From positions 238,584 to 302,583 of the forward strand of contig JALKAW010000005.1 in assembly GCA_023015825.1 (NCBI GenBank): 64,000 nucleotides of DNA, in the 5' to 3' direction. Made by a program: the position numbers and the translations under genes. The stretch comes from Flavobacteriaceae bacterium S0862. GTDB taxonomy: Bacteria > Bacteroidota > Bacteroidia > Flavobacteriales > Flavobacteriaceae. Below the pieces are notes generated by a model, which saw only the letters and a program-made list of their open reading frames with translations, had not been told where the DNA came from and searched no databases. Shown here piece by piece: positions 39,432 through 48,982 of this stretch. Positions within the stretch are counted from its first letter, which is position 1; each line of letters begins with the position of its first letter.

Positions 39432-42428
39432 ATGGCAGGAGGTACAAAAGAAATCCATTTTGAAGACCATATAGTACAGTATTTAACTACTCTAGAAAAT
39501 GGCGGTGTAAAGGAATACTATCAGGTCAATGCTTCTGAGTATGATAAGCAATTGTGTATTATACCAAGTGAGGCACTTCAATTTATTAAAACCTCACAAG
39601 ATACCAAATACAAAAATCTTAAAAATCAATTAGGTGCAGTTGTAGATGCTAAGATAATTGAGCGAATTACCAAAAGTTTAAAAGTAAATAAAACTATTAC
39701 CACATTGCGTAATGGCATTAAAATGAATGGTGTTAGGCTTCATTTGGCCTACTTTCAGCCAGCAAATGACAAAACACCAGAGCACGAGCAATGGTATAAG
39801 GAAAATCGCTTATCTGTTATACGTCAATTGGCTTACTCAACCAAGAATAATAATGAGATAGATCTAGGGTTCTTTATTAACGGTATACCTGTTGCCACTG
39901 CAGAGTTAAAAAATGCGCTAACTAGTCAAAATCATCACAATGCCATTAAACAATACATGCAAGATAGAGACCCAAAAGGTGAGCCTCTTCTCGAGTTTCA
40001 GCGTTGTTTGGTACATTTTGCTGTAGGCACAGAAAAAGTGTTTATGACAACCAAATTAGCTGGTAAATCCACTTACTTTTTGCCGTTTAACACAGGTCTA
40101 ACAAACTATAATCATAATGGTTTTGCAACGGCTTATTTGTGGGAGGATATTTTACGTAAAGATTCGTTAATGGATTTAGTACAAAATTTCATCAACCTGC
40201 AAGAAGATGTAAGTAAAAATTATGACCCAAAATCCAGAAAATTAGTTGAGAAGAAGTCAACCAAATTAATATTTCCACGATTTCACCAGTTAAAAGCTGT
40301 TCGCAAGATATTGGCACAACTAAAAATAGATGGTACTGGTAAAAATTATTTGATTCAACATTCAGCTGGTTCAGGGAAATCTAATACGATCACTTGGTTA
40401 GCTTATCGCTTAGCGAATTTTTATCAAAACTACACCGATCAAAAAGGGATGTATGATTCTGTTATTGTAGTAACAGATCGTCGTGTATTGAACAAACAGA
40501 TACAAGATAATATCAAGCAACTAGATAATACTCCGGGTATGGTAGCTTATCTAGATGAAAAAACTACAGCACAAGATTTAAAACGTGAGATAGAAAATGG
40601 GACACGAATCATCATAACTACTATTCAAAAATTCCCAATAATTAGTGATGTCGTAGAGCAATTAGTAGATCGTAAATATGCCATTATAATTGATGAAGCT
40701 CATAGTTCTCAATCGGGTGAAGCATCTAGACATATGCGCAAAGCATTAAGCCTTGAAGAAGCTGCAGAAAAAGATATTCCAGGAAAAGATATAGATGAGG
40801 TTATCGCAGAAGAAATAAAAAGAAAAGGACAACAACCTAACCTATCTCAATTTGCTTTTACAGCAACACCAAAGTCTAAAACTATAGAATCTTTTGGAAC
40901 CGTTCAACCAAACGGGGATAAATTACCATTTGACTCATACTCGATGGAGCAAGCAATAAAAGAGGGCTTTATCATTGATGTGTTAGAAAACTACATGTCT
41001 TTTAAAAGATACTACAAACTCATAAAGAGAAGTGATATAGAAGACAGTGAGTACGATAAGAAAAAAACAGTTCGTGTCTTAGGAAACTATGTAGATCTAC
41101 AAGACCATGCTATTGAAAAAAAGGCGCGTATTATACTAGAACATTTTGCTGCTGAAACACAAAACCAAATACAAGGTAAAGCTAGAGGAATGTTGGTCAC
41201 CAAGTCTCGTTTACATGCGGTACGTTTTAAGCGAAAATTTGACGACATTATGCGTGAAATGAAGTTGCCATATGAAGCATTGGTCGCATTTTCCGGAACT
41301 GTAAAAGATGAAGAAACTGGGGAAGATTATACGGAAACCAGTATGAATGATTTAGGTGGGCGAATCAGTATTCCAGATGCTTTAAAACTTCCTAAATACA
41401 GATTACTTATAGTTGCCAATAAATTTCAAACCGGTTTTGATGAACCGTTGATGCATACCATGTTTGTAGATAAGAAATTAGGGAGTACAAATACAGTACA
41501 GACGCTATCACGTTTAAATAGACGTATGAAAGGGAAAGACAGTACTATGGTGTTGGATTTTGTAAATGATCCCGAATTAATACAAGAAGATTTTCAAGCA
41601 TACTATGGAAAGAATTTTATTCAAGAAGAAAACCTAACAGATCCCAATGCGGTTTATGACAGTTTAAATGAAGTTGAAAACTTTCAAGTATATCATGACA
41701 CCGAAGTACAAGCGTTTGCTAACATATTTTTTTCGCCTAAAGACGATTTTGAAAAGTTACAACCCATTTTACAAGGCATTTCAGCCCGATTTGTAGATGA
41801 TATAGAAGAGGAAGATCAAGCAGCTTTTAAATCTGCAGCACAGTCATTCATAAAACTCTATCGTTTTTTAAGTCAGATTATTCGTTTTACAGACGTAGAA
41901 TTAGAAAAAACCTATGTGTTTTTAAATGCACTTTTAAAAATATTGCCTTATGCAAAAACATCGTTACCACTAGACGTTGTAAACGATGTAGAGTTGGATA
42001 GTTATAAGATTCAGCACAAATACACCACTAGCTTAAAATTAGAATCTGCAGATGGTGAAAAAGAAGGCATGCAACCAGGTGCTTCTAGTGGTGCACAAGA
42101 TGATGAGTTCGATTTTTTAACCAAAATCATAAAAGTATTAAACGACACCTATGGACTTGAATTAAGTGAAGAGGATAAAGTGGAGTTTAAGAAGATGAAA
42201 GCGAATATTTATGACAATGATCAGTTAATGTCTTTCTTTAATAAAGGTAATTCAAAGGATAATATTAAAGATAAATTCAATGATGAGATTGATGGTGAGT
42301 TATTAAACTTTATTGATAAAAAGTTGGAGTTTTATAACAAGATGACTGAGGACAAAGTGAACACTTTATTTAAAACCATGTGGTTTAATGAATTGTATGA
42401 TGATCGTGTTAGAGGTATTGGGAAATAA
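39432..42428 (+). CDS. hsdR: Type I restriction endonuclease subunit R
   Basis: A 998-aa motor-nuclease. The N-terminal PD-(D/E)xK-like nuclease includes PVATAELKNALTSQNHHNAI (about residues 151-170). The SF2 motor has Walker A SAGSGKSNT (about 312-320), the DEAH box IIDEAHSSQSG (about 419-429) and the later motif NKFQTGFDEPLMHTMFVDKK. The C-terminal helical part contacts HsdM/S. Together with hsdM and hsdS it makes a complete system that cuts unmodified DNA after translocation. It starts on the base after the rmuC stop. Confidence 0.95.
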   Translation: MAGGTKEIHFEDHIVQYLTTLENGGVKEYYQVNASEYDKQLCIIPSEALQFIKTSQDTKYKNLKNQLGAVVDAKIIERITKSLKVNKTITTLRNGIKMNGVRLHLAYFQPANDKTPEHEQWYKENRLSVIRQLAYSTKNNNEIDLGFFINGIPVATAELKNALTSQNHHNAIKQYMQDRDPKGEPLLEFQRCLVHFAVGTEKVFMTTKLAGKSTYFLPFNTGLTNYNHNGFATAYLWEDILRKDSLMDLVQNFINLQEDVSKNYDPKSRKLVEKKSTKLIFPRFHQLKAVRKILAQLKIDGTGKNYLIQHSAGSGKSNTITWLAYRLANFYQNYTDQKGMYDSVIVVTDRRVLNKQIQDNIKQLDNTPGMVAYLDEKTTAQDLKREIENGTRIIITTIQKFPIISDVVEQLVDRKYAIIIDEAHSSQSGEASRHMRKALSLEEAAEKDIPGKDIDEVIAEEIKRKGQQPNLSQFAFTATPKSKTIESFGTVQPNGDKLPFDSYSMEQAIKEGFIIDVLENYMSFKRYYKLIKRSDIEDSEYDKKKTVRVLGNYVDLQDHAIEKKARIILEHFAAETQNQIQGKARGMLVTKSRLHAVRFKRKFDDIMREMKLPYEALVAFSGTVKDEETGEDYTETSMNDLGGRISIPDALKLPKYRLLIVANKFQTGFDEPLMHTMFVDKKLGSTNTVQTLSRLNRRMKGKDSTMVLDFVNDPELIQEDFQAYYGKNFIQEENLTDPNAVYDSLNEVENFQVYHDTEVQAFANIFFSPKDDFEKLQPILQGISARFVDDIEEEDQAAFKSAAQSFIKLYRFLSQIIRFTDVELEKTYVFLNALLKILPYAKTSLPLDVVNDVELDSYKIQHKYTTSLKLESADGEKEGMQPGASSGAQDDEFDFLTKIIKVLNDTYGLELSEEDKVEFKKMKANIYDNDQLMSFFNKGNSKDNIKDKFNDEIDGELLNFIDKKLEFYNKMTEDKVNTLFKTMWFNELYDDRVRGIGK

Positions 42429-42540
42429 TTATACTAATATAATAATCGTTCAATTTACTAAAGAAAAAGCTCGTTAGTTTAGAGATTTGTTAGATGAGTT
42501 TTTGAATAAATAATAAAAGCAATTAAAGAATAATCTTAAA

Positions 42541-44364
42541 ATGAAAAAAATATTAGGAGCGCCAAAAAGTATAAGGGAGTTATTCACTGGAGTTAAATAT
42601 AGTATACACTATTATCAGAGAGAGTACCAATGGAAACGCAAACAAATTGAGGAATTAATAGAAGACTTGACTGGGGAGTTTTTAGATTATTATAATGAAA
42701 CCCATGAGCGTCAAGAAGTTGAAAAATATGGGCATTATTTTATGGGCTCTGTTGTTTTAACTGAAGATGAAAATGCTATCATAGATGGACAACAACGATT
42801 AACATCTTTAAGCCTTCTGTTGCTTTTTATAACTAAACAGCTTAACGATGAAGATGATAAGGCTGAGGTATTAAACTTAATCTATTCCAAAAAATACGGA
42901 AAAACAACCTTTAATATTAATGTTGAGGAGCGTAACAAATGTTTAGAATCTATTATTGATAGTATTGAGTTTGAAACAGAAGGACATCCAGAGAGTGTTC
43001 AAAATATTTGGAAAAGATATGGGGATATATCAAATCTCATGATTGATGCATTACCTGAAGAGGCTTTGCCATTTTTTAAGGATTGGTTAATTGATAATGT
43101 CCAATTCATCAAAATTGTCGCACAAACGGAACAAGATGCTCATAAGATATTTGTATCGATGAACGATAGAGGATTAAGTCTTACTGCTGCAGAAATGTTA
43201 AAAGGATACTTGCTGTCAGAAATTGCTGAAAACGATGAGAGAGAAAAGGCTAATGATTTTTGGAAAACTACTATGCTTGATCTCAAATCATTGGGTAAAG
43301 AGCAAGAAAGTGATTGCATTAAAACTTGGCTAAGAGCTCAATATGCAGAAACCATAAGAGAAAGAAAAAAGAATGCTCTACCAGGTGATTTTGATGTTAT
43401 TGGTACATCATTTCATAAGTGGGTAAGAGAAAAATCTTCTTCTATCGGTTTACATAAGTCTAAAGATTATAATGATTTTGTTCAAAAGGAATTTATTCTA
43501 TTTGCAAATACATATTCGAGAATTTTAGATTATTCTAATAATTTAAGGGATGGATTTGAATATATATTTTATAATGCAAACAGAAATTTTACATTACAGT
43601 CACTTATCTTATTAGCATCATTAGAGAAGAATGACACGAAAGAAATAATAGATAAGAAGTTAAAGATAGTTTCTTGCTTTTTAGACTATTACATGTCTAT
43701 TCGAATTTTCAATTACAAAACATTGGATTATTCAGCAATGACATATACAATGTTTATGCTTGCTAAAAAGATTAGGAATAAATCTCCATACGAACTAGTT
43801 GAAATATTAACTAATGAAATAAGTGAGATGGAATTTTCATTAGACGCTATATCGGATTTTTCTCTTAATGGATGGACTAAAAGATATATGTTACACCAAT
43901 TAGCCAGAATTACTCATTTTATTGAAGTTGAAAGTGGGAGAGATACAAGATTTGATGTTTATGTAGATAGAAATATTAAAAACTCATATGATATAGAGCA
44001 TATTTGGGTAGATCATTTTGAGAGATATATGGATGATTTTGATACAGAGACAGAGTTTGATAGAACAAGAAATATGTTTGGAGACTTATTAATCCTACCC
44101 AAAGACATTAATAGAAGTTTAAATGATGATGTTTATTGTAAAAAGGTTGAAAAATATTATGGTCAAAATTTATTGGCTGCTTCCTTAAATGACAAGTGCT
44201 ACAGAAATAACCCTAATTTTTTAAGATTTGTTAACAACAATAATCTCAATTTTAAGCCTGCAATTGATTATAATAAAGAAACAATCAAGGAGAGACAAGG
44301 ATTATATGAGCAAATAGCAAAATTAATTTGGAACGTTAAAAACATGGAGATGTATTTGAATTAA
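42541..44364 (+). CDS. DUF262/DUF1524 GmrSD-like nuclease
   Basis: A 607-aa protein. The DUF262 N-terminal domain has YQREYQWKRKQIEELI (about residues 24-39) and the DGQQRLTSLSLLL motif (about 82-94), a ParB-like/Srx fold used for nucleotide hydrolysis. The C-terminal DUF1524 domain has YDIEHIWVDHF (about 482-492), NMFGDLLILP and the later Asn/Lys residues, a His-Me finger nuclease. The pair is diagnostic of GmrSD-type, often type IV, restriction against modified DNA. It lies 112 bases after hsdR and has its own small gap, so it may be a separate defence unit. Confidence 0.85.
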   Translation: MKKILGAPKSIRELFTGVKYSIHYYQREYQWKRKQIEELIEDLTGEFLDYYNETHERQEVEKYGHYFMGSVVLTEDENAIIDGQQRLTSLSLLLLFITKQLNDEDDKAEVLNLIYSKKYGKTTFNINVEERNKCLESIIDSIEFETEGHPESVQNIWKRYGDISNLMIDALPEEALPFFKDWLIDNVQFIKIVAQTEQDAHKIFVSMNDRGLSLTAAEMLKGYLLSEIAENDEREKANDFWKTTMLDLKSLGKEQESDCIKTWLRAQYAETIRERKKNALPGDFDVIGTSFHKWVREKSSSIGLHKSKDYNDFVQKEFILFANTYSRILDYSNNLRDGFEYIFYNANRNFTLQSLILLASLEKNDTKEIIDKKLKIVSCFLDYYMSIRIFNYKTLDYSAMTYTMFMLAKKIRNKSPYELVEILTNEISEMEFSLDAISDFSLNGWTKRYMLHQLARITHFIEVESGRDTRFDVYVDRNIKNSYDIEHIWVDHFERYMDDFDTETEFDRTRNMFGDLLILPKDINRSLNDDVYCKKVEKYYGQNLLAASLNDKCYRNNPNFLRFVNNNNLNFKPAIDYNKETIKERQGLYEQIAKLIWNVKNMEMYLN

Positions 44365-44389
44365 AATAAATGATAAGAAACATTGTATA

Positions 44390-45883
44390 ATGCAAAAACC
44401 CATCCTTTCAAAATCAACATTTATAAGAGGCTTACAATGCGAAAAATCGTTGTATCTCTATAAACACCGATATAACTTAAAGGATGAAACGCCTGCACAG
44501 TTGCAAGCTATATTTGATCAAGGCACTAATGTTGGAATTTTAGCTCAACAGTTGTTTCCTAATGGTGTTGATGCATCACCTTCCAGTCATTTTAAAATGC
44601 AAGAATCTGTTTTTAAAACACATGAGTTTATAAAAAACGACTACCCTATAATTTATGAAGCAACCTTTCAATTTAACGGTGTTTTAGCAGCTCTAGACGT
44701 CCTTGTAAAAGATAATGATGGCTGGAAAGCCTATGAAGTAAAAAGCTCTACAAGTGTCTCAGAAACCTATATAAATGACGCTGCCATTCAATACTATTCC
44801 ATTGTGAACTCTGGTATAGATTTAAAAGACATTTCTATAGTATATATTAATAACCAATATGTAAAAAATGGAACCATTAATATTCATGAACTGTTTACTA
44901 TAGAATCTGTATTTGATAGAGTTCAAGAAGTATTAACACATATTCCAGAACAAGTAGAAAAACTTAAACAAGTTATAAAGCAAGAGGAAATTCCCAACAT
45001 TGATATTGGTGCACATTGTGATACACCCTACTCCTGTGATTTTAAAGGACATTGCTGGAAACACATTCCCGAGTATTCCATATTTGATATAGCAAATTTG
45101 TGGACCAGCAAAAAATTTCAGTTATACGAAAAAGGGATTACCTCATTTGATCAGATAGATTTAGACAATAATCATTTAAATGCAAATCAACTCTTACAAG
45201 TATCAAGCGAATTAAATAATGCAAAGCAAATTGATAAAAAGAACATTTCGATATTTTTAAAAGACTTAAGCTATCCATTATATTTTCTGGATTTTGAAAC
45301 CATGGGATCTGCCATTCCCATTTACGATAATACGAGGCCATATCAACAATTTGTATTTCAATACTCGCTACATATATTACCAGAAGAAAATGGAGTTTTA
45401 AGTCATTCTGATTATTTAGCAGAAACTGCAACCAATGAAGACCCTAGAATAGGTTTTATAAAACAATTAATAAACGATTGCGGAACTTTTGGCGATATAT
45501 TAGTCTACAATATAGGTTTTGAAAGAGGTAAACTCAACGATTTAATAGAGTTATTTCCTCAATATGCTAATGAAATAAATAATATCATAAATCGCTTAAA
45601 AGATTTAATGATTCCATTCCAAAAACGATGGTATTACACCCCAGAAATGAAAGGGAGTTATTCTATAAAATATGTATTACCAGCCTTAGTTCCAGACTTA
45701 TCATACCAAGATCTAGAAATTAAAGAGGGTGGTACTGCAAGTACCGTCTTTGCTCAAATGGCAAACGGTGGGTTTACTGGAGATTACGAAAAAACAAGAA
45801 TGAATTTATTAGAATATTGTAAACTTGATACCTACGCTATGGTGAAGATATTCAAGGTGTTAAATAAGATTTGTAATGTTTAA
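44390..45883 (+). CDS. DUF2779-domain protein with PD-(D/E)xK-like N-terminus
   Basis: A 497-aa protein. The N-terminal part (ILSKSTFIRGLQCEKSLYLY, then VLVKDNDGWKAYEVKSST) looks like a Cas4/RecB-type PD-(D/E)xK nuclease with D and ExK residues. Cysteines in CDTPYSCDFKGHCW (about residues 208-221) could carry an Fe-S cluster or zinc. The C-terminal DUF2779 domain is RNase H-like with FLDFETMGSAIP (about 299-310), similar to DnaQ-fold exonucleases, and a late GDYEKTRMNLLEYCKLDT. It is an accessory nuclease of unknown biological target, 26 bases after the DUF262 gene. Confidence 0.8.
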   Translation: MQKPILSKSTFIRGLQCEKSLYLYKHRYNLKDETPAQLQAIFDQGTNVGILAQQLFPNGVDASPSSHFKMQESVFKTHEFIKNDYPIIYEATFQFNGVLAALDVLVKDNDGWKAYEVKSSTSVSETYINDAAIQYYSIVNSGIDLKDISIVYINNQYVKNGTINIHELFTIESVFDRVQEVLTHIPEQVEKLKQVIKQEEIPNIDIGAHCDTPYSCDFKGHCWKHIPEYSIFDIANLWTSKKFQLYEKGITSFDQIDLDNNHLNANQLLQVSSELNNAKQIDKKNISIFLKDLSYPLYFLDFETMGSAIPIYDNTRPYQQFVFQYSLHILPEENGVLSHSDYLAETATNEDPRIGFIKQLINDCGTFGDILVYNIGFERGKLNDLIELFPQYANEINNIINRLKDLMIPFQKRWYYTPEMKGSYSIKYVLPALVPDLSYQDLEIKEGGTASTVFAQMANGGFTGDYEKTRMNLLEYCKLDTYAMVKIFKVLNKICNV

Positions 45884-45949
45884 ATTTGATATAAATGTTT
45901 GAGTTCACTCAACTTTTTAATTATTTTTAATCAGCCTAAAAATATAATT

Positions 45950-46513
45950 ATGGGATTATCAGATAAAGTTTCAGAAGTCATTAATAATGCTAAACAGAAA
46001 ATTAAAAAAGAGGTTTCAGATATTGAAAACAGAACCGACTTATCTGATCAAGAAAAGATAGACCAAATCATAAAGGTGTTTAGCACCTTTTGTGCAGCAA
46101 TTGCAGTTCAACCTATTCCTTTTGCAGATGTTTTTGTGCTAACACCAATTCAAGGTTATATGGGTAAAAAATTGGCAGATATTAGAGGTTATAATATTTC
46201 TGAAGCTGGTGCTAAAGAAGTGTTTAAAGAATTAGCGGGATTAGTAGGCCTAGGTTTTTTAGCACAACAGCTAGCTATTGGTGCTTATAAAACAGTATTA
46301 CCTTTTTTAGGAGCCATTACTACAATACCTCTAGTTTTCGGACTTACTTTCGGTATGGGTAGAGTAATGGATTATTACTTTATAAAAAAAGTGAAAGGTG
46401 AAAAAATAGATAAAGGGGCTTTACAAAATATTTTTAAACAAGCCAGAGCTGAAGGTAAACAAGTATCTAAAGAAAATAAAGAAGAAATTAACAAAAAGGG
46501 AGCGGAGCTTTAA
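45950..46513 (+). CDS. DUF697-like membrane protein
   Basis: Start at 45950 (MGLSDKVSEV, 187 aa), preferred over an upstream TTG. A helical N-terminus is followed by hydrophobic segments (AIAVQPIPFADVFVLTPIQG; AGLVGLGFLAQQLAIGAY; LPFLGAITTIPLVFGLTFG) in the pattern of DUF697, a membrane domain usually attached to or paired with small GTPases. No GTPase is encoded next to it. Its stop overlaps the start of the next gene by one base, and that gene also ends in membrane segments, so the two likely form a membrane complex. Confidence 0.65.
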   Translation: MGLSDKVSEVINNAKQKIKKEVSDIENRTDLSDQEKIDQIIKVFSTFCAAIAVQPIPFADVFVLTPIQGYMGKKLADIRGYNISEAGAKEVFKELAGLVGLGFLAQQLAIGAYKTVLPFLGAITTIPLVFGLTFGMGRVMDYYFIKKVKGEKIDKGALQNIFKQARAEGKQVSKENKEEINKKGAEL

Positions 46514-47337
46514 TGTCTAAACTAAAGTACATAAAAAAAAATTTAGATAAGACTTTAGTCTTGGGAGCTATTGCTAAAATAGTTTTTAATAATGGAGGAA
46601 ATTTAAACGAAAATGAGGAATTAGTATTGCAGGCTCTAAAAAGAGCTGTGCCAGATTTACAAGAAAAGAATCTAGATGAGATTCAAGAATATTTACAAGG
46701 TTTCAATGAAGATCAATTGGTTGGATTGGCTAATAACGTAAAGGGTGTTCTGCACGAAATTCAATTTGTTAAAATTGAAAATGAGGATGGAGATGAAATT
46801 ACTGCAGCCTTATTTACAGATACAAATCATCCAGATACAGATGTTATATTAACTAATGAATCATCAGGTGAAACTATAACATTACAACTTAAAGCTACTG
46901 ATAGTGACTCTTATGTAAATAATTGGATATCTAATCATGAGGACGGCGACATATTAGTTACAGAAGAAATTGCTGAAAAAATGGGCTTGGAATCTACAGA
47001 AATTTCTAATGAAGGGCTTACAGCAGATGTGTCTGAATTTTGTAATAAATTAATAAACTTAGATGATAATGATTCCCTTTGGGATTATATGCCTGAACTT
47101 CCGGCCATATCAATTGCGATAGCAGGCTATTATTTGTTTTCAGAATACAATAAAGGAAAAATTTCATTTAGTACATTTAAAATTAAGTTTATAAAGTTAA
47201 CTGGCATTAAAGTTGCAAAATTTACTTTCATTGCTGTTTTAATGATGATTCCAGTAATTAATGTTGTAATAGGTGCTTCATTGTTGTTCAGTTTTTTGTA
47301 TAATACAGGAAGCTTTTTGAATAAAAATATTAATTAA
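46513..47337 (+). CDS. Restriction-nuclease-like domain with C-terminal membrane segments
   Basis: A 274-aa protein. The first half includes HEIQFVKIENEDGDE (about residues 79-93), then TDVILTNESSGETITLQLKA (about 111-130), an arrangement like the E...D...QxK pattern of PD-(D/E)xK nuclease folds. The motif YVNNWISNHEDGDILVTEEI follows. The C-terminus has two hydrophobic segments (AISIAIAGYYLFSE; KFTFIAVLMMIPVINVVIGA). No catalysis is proven. A nuclease-like domain tethered to the membrane and coupled to a DUF697 protein suggests an effector module. Confidence 0.5.
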   Translation: MSKLKYIKKNLDKTLVLGAIAKIVFNNGGNLNENEELVLQALKRAVPDLQEKNLDEIQEYLQGFNEDQLVGLANNVKGVLHEIQFVKIENEDGDEITAALFTDTNHPDTDVILTNESSGETITLQLKATDSDSYVNNWISNHEDGDILVTEEIAEKMGLESTEISNEGLTADVSEFCNKLINLDDNDSLWDYMPELPAISIAIAGYYLFSEYNKGKISFSTFKIKFIKLTGIKVAKFTFIAVLMMIPVINVVIGASLLFSFLYNTGSFLNKNIN

Positions 47338-47340
47338 ACT

Positions 47341-47955
47341 ATGGATCAATTAGATATATTTTCATCAGAACCTGTGTATGGCGTACCTGTAAAAATTAAC
47401 AATGGGGAATACATTTATATTCCAAATTTTTATAACAAGACCAATGCAGACACCTATTTAAAACGCTTAATAAACGATATTAAATGGAAACAAGAGTCTA
47501 TGAAAATGTATGGAAAGGAAATTCCGTTTCCGCGTTTAACAGCTTGGTATGGCGATAATGACAAGCCTTATAGTTTTTCAGGCATAACCTTACAACCGCA
47601 TCCTTGGAGTCCGGGTTTAGTAAAAATAAAAGCCGATATAGAACCCAAAGCTAAAGTAGTTTTTAATAGTGTCCTATTAAATCGCTATCGCGATGGTAAT
47701 GATTCCATTTCATGGCATACCGATGCTGAAAAAGAACTAGGTGAAAACCCAGTCATAGCATCCGTAAATTTTGGTGCAGAACGTAAGTTTCAATTAAAAC
47801 ATAAAGAAACCAATGAGCGTATTGATATTCTGTTAAAGCATGGTAGTTTATTAATTATGCAAGGCGAATTACAACATTATTGGAAACATCAAATTCCTAA
47901 AAGTAAAACTGTTAGTCAGGAACGTGTTAATTTAACCTTTAGAGTGATAAAATAA
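47341..47955 (+). CDS. AlkB-like 2-oxoglutarate/Fe(II) dioxygenase
   Basis: A 204-aa AlkB homologue of the AlkB/ALKBH2-3 type. The Fe(II) ligands are HTD in SISWHTDAEKELG (about residues 123-135) and the distal His in LQHYWKHQIPK, with the 2-oxoglutarate-binding Arg in RVNLTFRVIK. FNSVLLNRYRDG is a typical substrate-loop region. Such enzymes remove N-alkyl lesions from DNA or RNA. It starts three bases after the previous gene, and the next gene begins in its stop codon. The presence of a demethylase in a defence island is not explained by the sequence. Confidence 0.87.
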   Translation: MDQLDIFSSEPVYGVPVKINNGEYIYIPNFYNKTNADTYLKRLINDIKWKQESMKMYGKEIPFPRLTAWYGDNDKPYSFSGITLQPHPWSPGLVKIKADIEPKAKVVFNSVLLNRYRDGNDSISWHTDAEKELGENPVIASVNFGAERKFQLKHKETNERIDILLKHGSLLIMQGELQHYWKHQIPKSKTVSQERVNLTFRVIK

Positions 47956-48971
47956 TGTGGAAAAAAGTAGACATACAAAATGATGATGGCGAAATGGTGA
48001 GCGCGCAAGCACCAGTAATTATTTCGGCAAGTCGCTCTACAGATATACCAACCTTTTATGCCGATTGGTTTGTGGAACGTTGGGGAAAAGGCTACGTAAA
48101 ATGGATGAATCCATTTAATGGCGTGCCTTCGTATGTCGCTTTTAAAAATACAAGATGCGTGGTGTTTTGGACAAAAAATCCAAAACCCATGATGAAATAT
48201 ATTAATTTTTTAGAGGAGCATGTACAAAATTACTATTTCCAATTTTCGTTAAATGATTACGATAAAGAAGGCTTTGAAGGTAAAGTACCAAGATTAGAAA
48301 GTAGAATAAAAACCTTTAAAGCACTTTCAAAACGCATAGGGAAAGAACGTGTCGTTTGGCGCTTCGACCCTATGATTTTAACCCAAGATTTAGATGTAGA
48401 TGAATTATTAACACGAGTAAAAAACATTGGCGATCAACTTAAAAACTACACTAAAAAATTAGTATTTAGTTTTGCGGATATTGCTATTTATAAAAAAGTA
48501 GCCAATAACCTGAATAAGGAAAATATCAATCATATAGAATTCACAGAAGCAACCATGCATCAATTTGCAAAAGGACTTGAAGAATTAAACAAGAGTTGGA
48601 ATCTTGAAATAGCCACTTGTGCAGAAAAAATTCCTTTAGAGCAATACGGTATACAACACAATAAATGTATAGATGACGACCTTATGATTGAGTTATTTGC
48701 AAATGATTACAAATTAATGGATTTTTTAGGAGTAAAATTTGAAGAAGCAAACTTATTTAATGAATCAAATAAAGTCAAAAAAACTAAAGTGCTAAAAGAC
48801 AAAGGTCAACGTGAAGCTTGCGGGTGTATTATGAGCAAAGATATTGGGCAATACAACACATGTCCACATGAGTGCGTGTATTGTTATGCAAATACCTCAA
48901 AAGAACTAGCATTAAAGAATTATAAAAAACATAAAGAAAATCAATTTGCGGATATGATTGTTAGTAATTAA
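47955..48971 (+). CDS. DUF1848 protein with C-terminal CX3CX2C cluster
   Basis: A 338-aa DUF1848-family protein. The N-terminal ISASRSTDIPTFYADWF and WTKNPKPM motifs are diagnostic, and VVWRFDPMIL lies in the middle. The C-terminus has CGCIMSKDIGQYNTCPHECV followed by YCYA, giving CX3CX2C as in radical-SAM enzymes but placed near the end of the chain. The family is related to radical-SAM/photolyase-lyase-type proteins and its reaction is unknown. Overlap with the AlkB gene by one base indicates coupling, and the two might act on the same damaged or modified nucleic acid. Confidence 0.78.
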   Translation: MWKKVDIQNDDGEMVSAQAPVIISASRSTDIPTFYADWFVERWGKGYVKWMNPFNGVPSYVAFKNTRCVVFWTKNPKPMMKYINFLEEHVQNYYFQFSLNDYDKEGFEGKVPRLESRIKTFKALSKRIGKERVVWRFDPMILTQDLDVDELLTRVKNIGDQLKNYTKKLVFSFADIAIYKKVANNLNKENINHIEFTEATMHQFAKGLEELNKSWNLEIATCAEKIPLEQYGIQHNKCIDDDLMIELFANDYKLMDFLGVKFEEANLFNESNKVKKTKVLKDKGQREACGCIMSKDIGQYNTCPHECVYCYANTSKELALKNYKKHKENQFADMIVSN

Positions 48972-48982
48972 AAGTATTTAAT

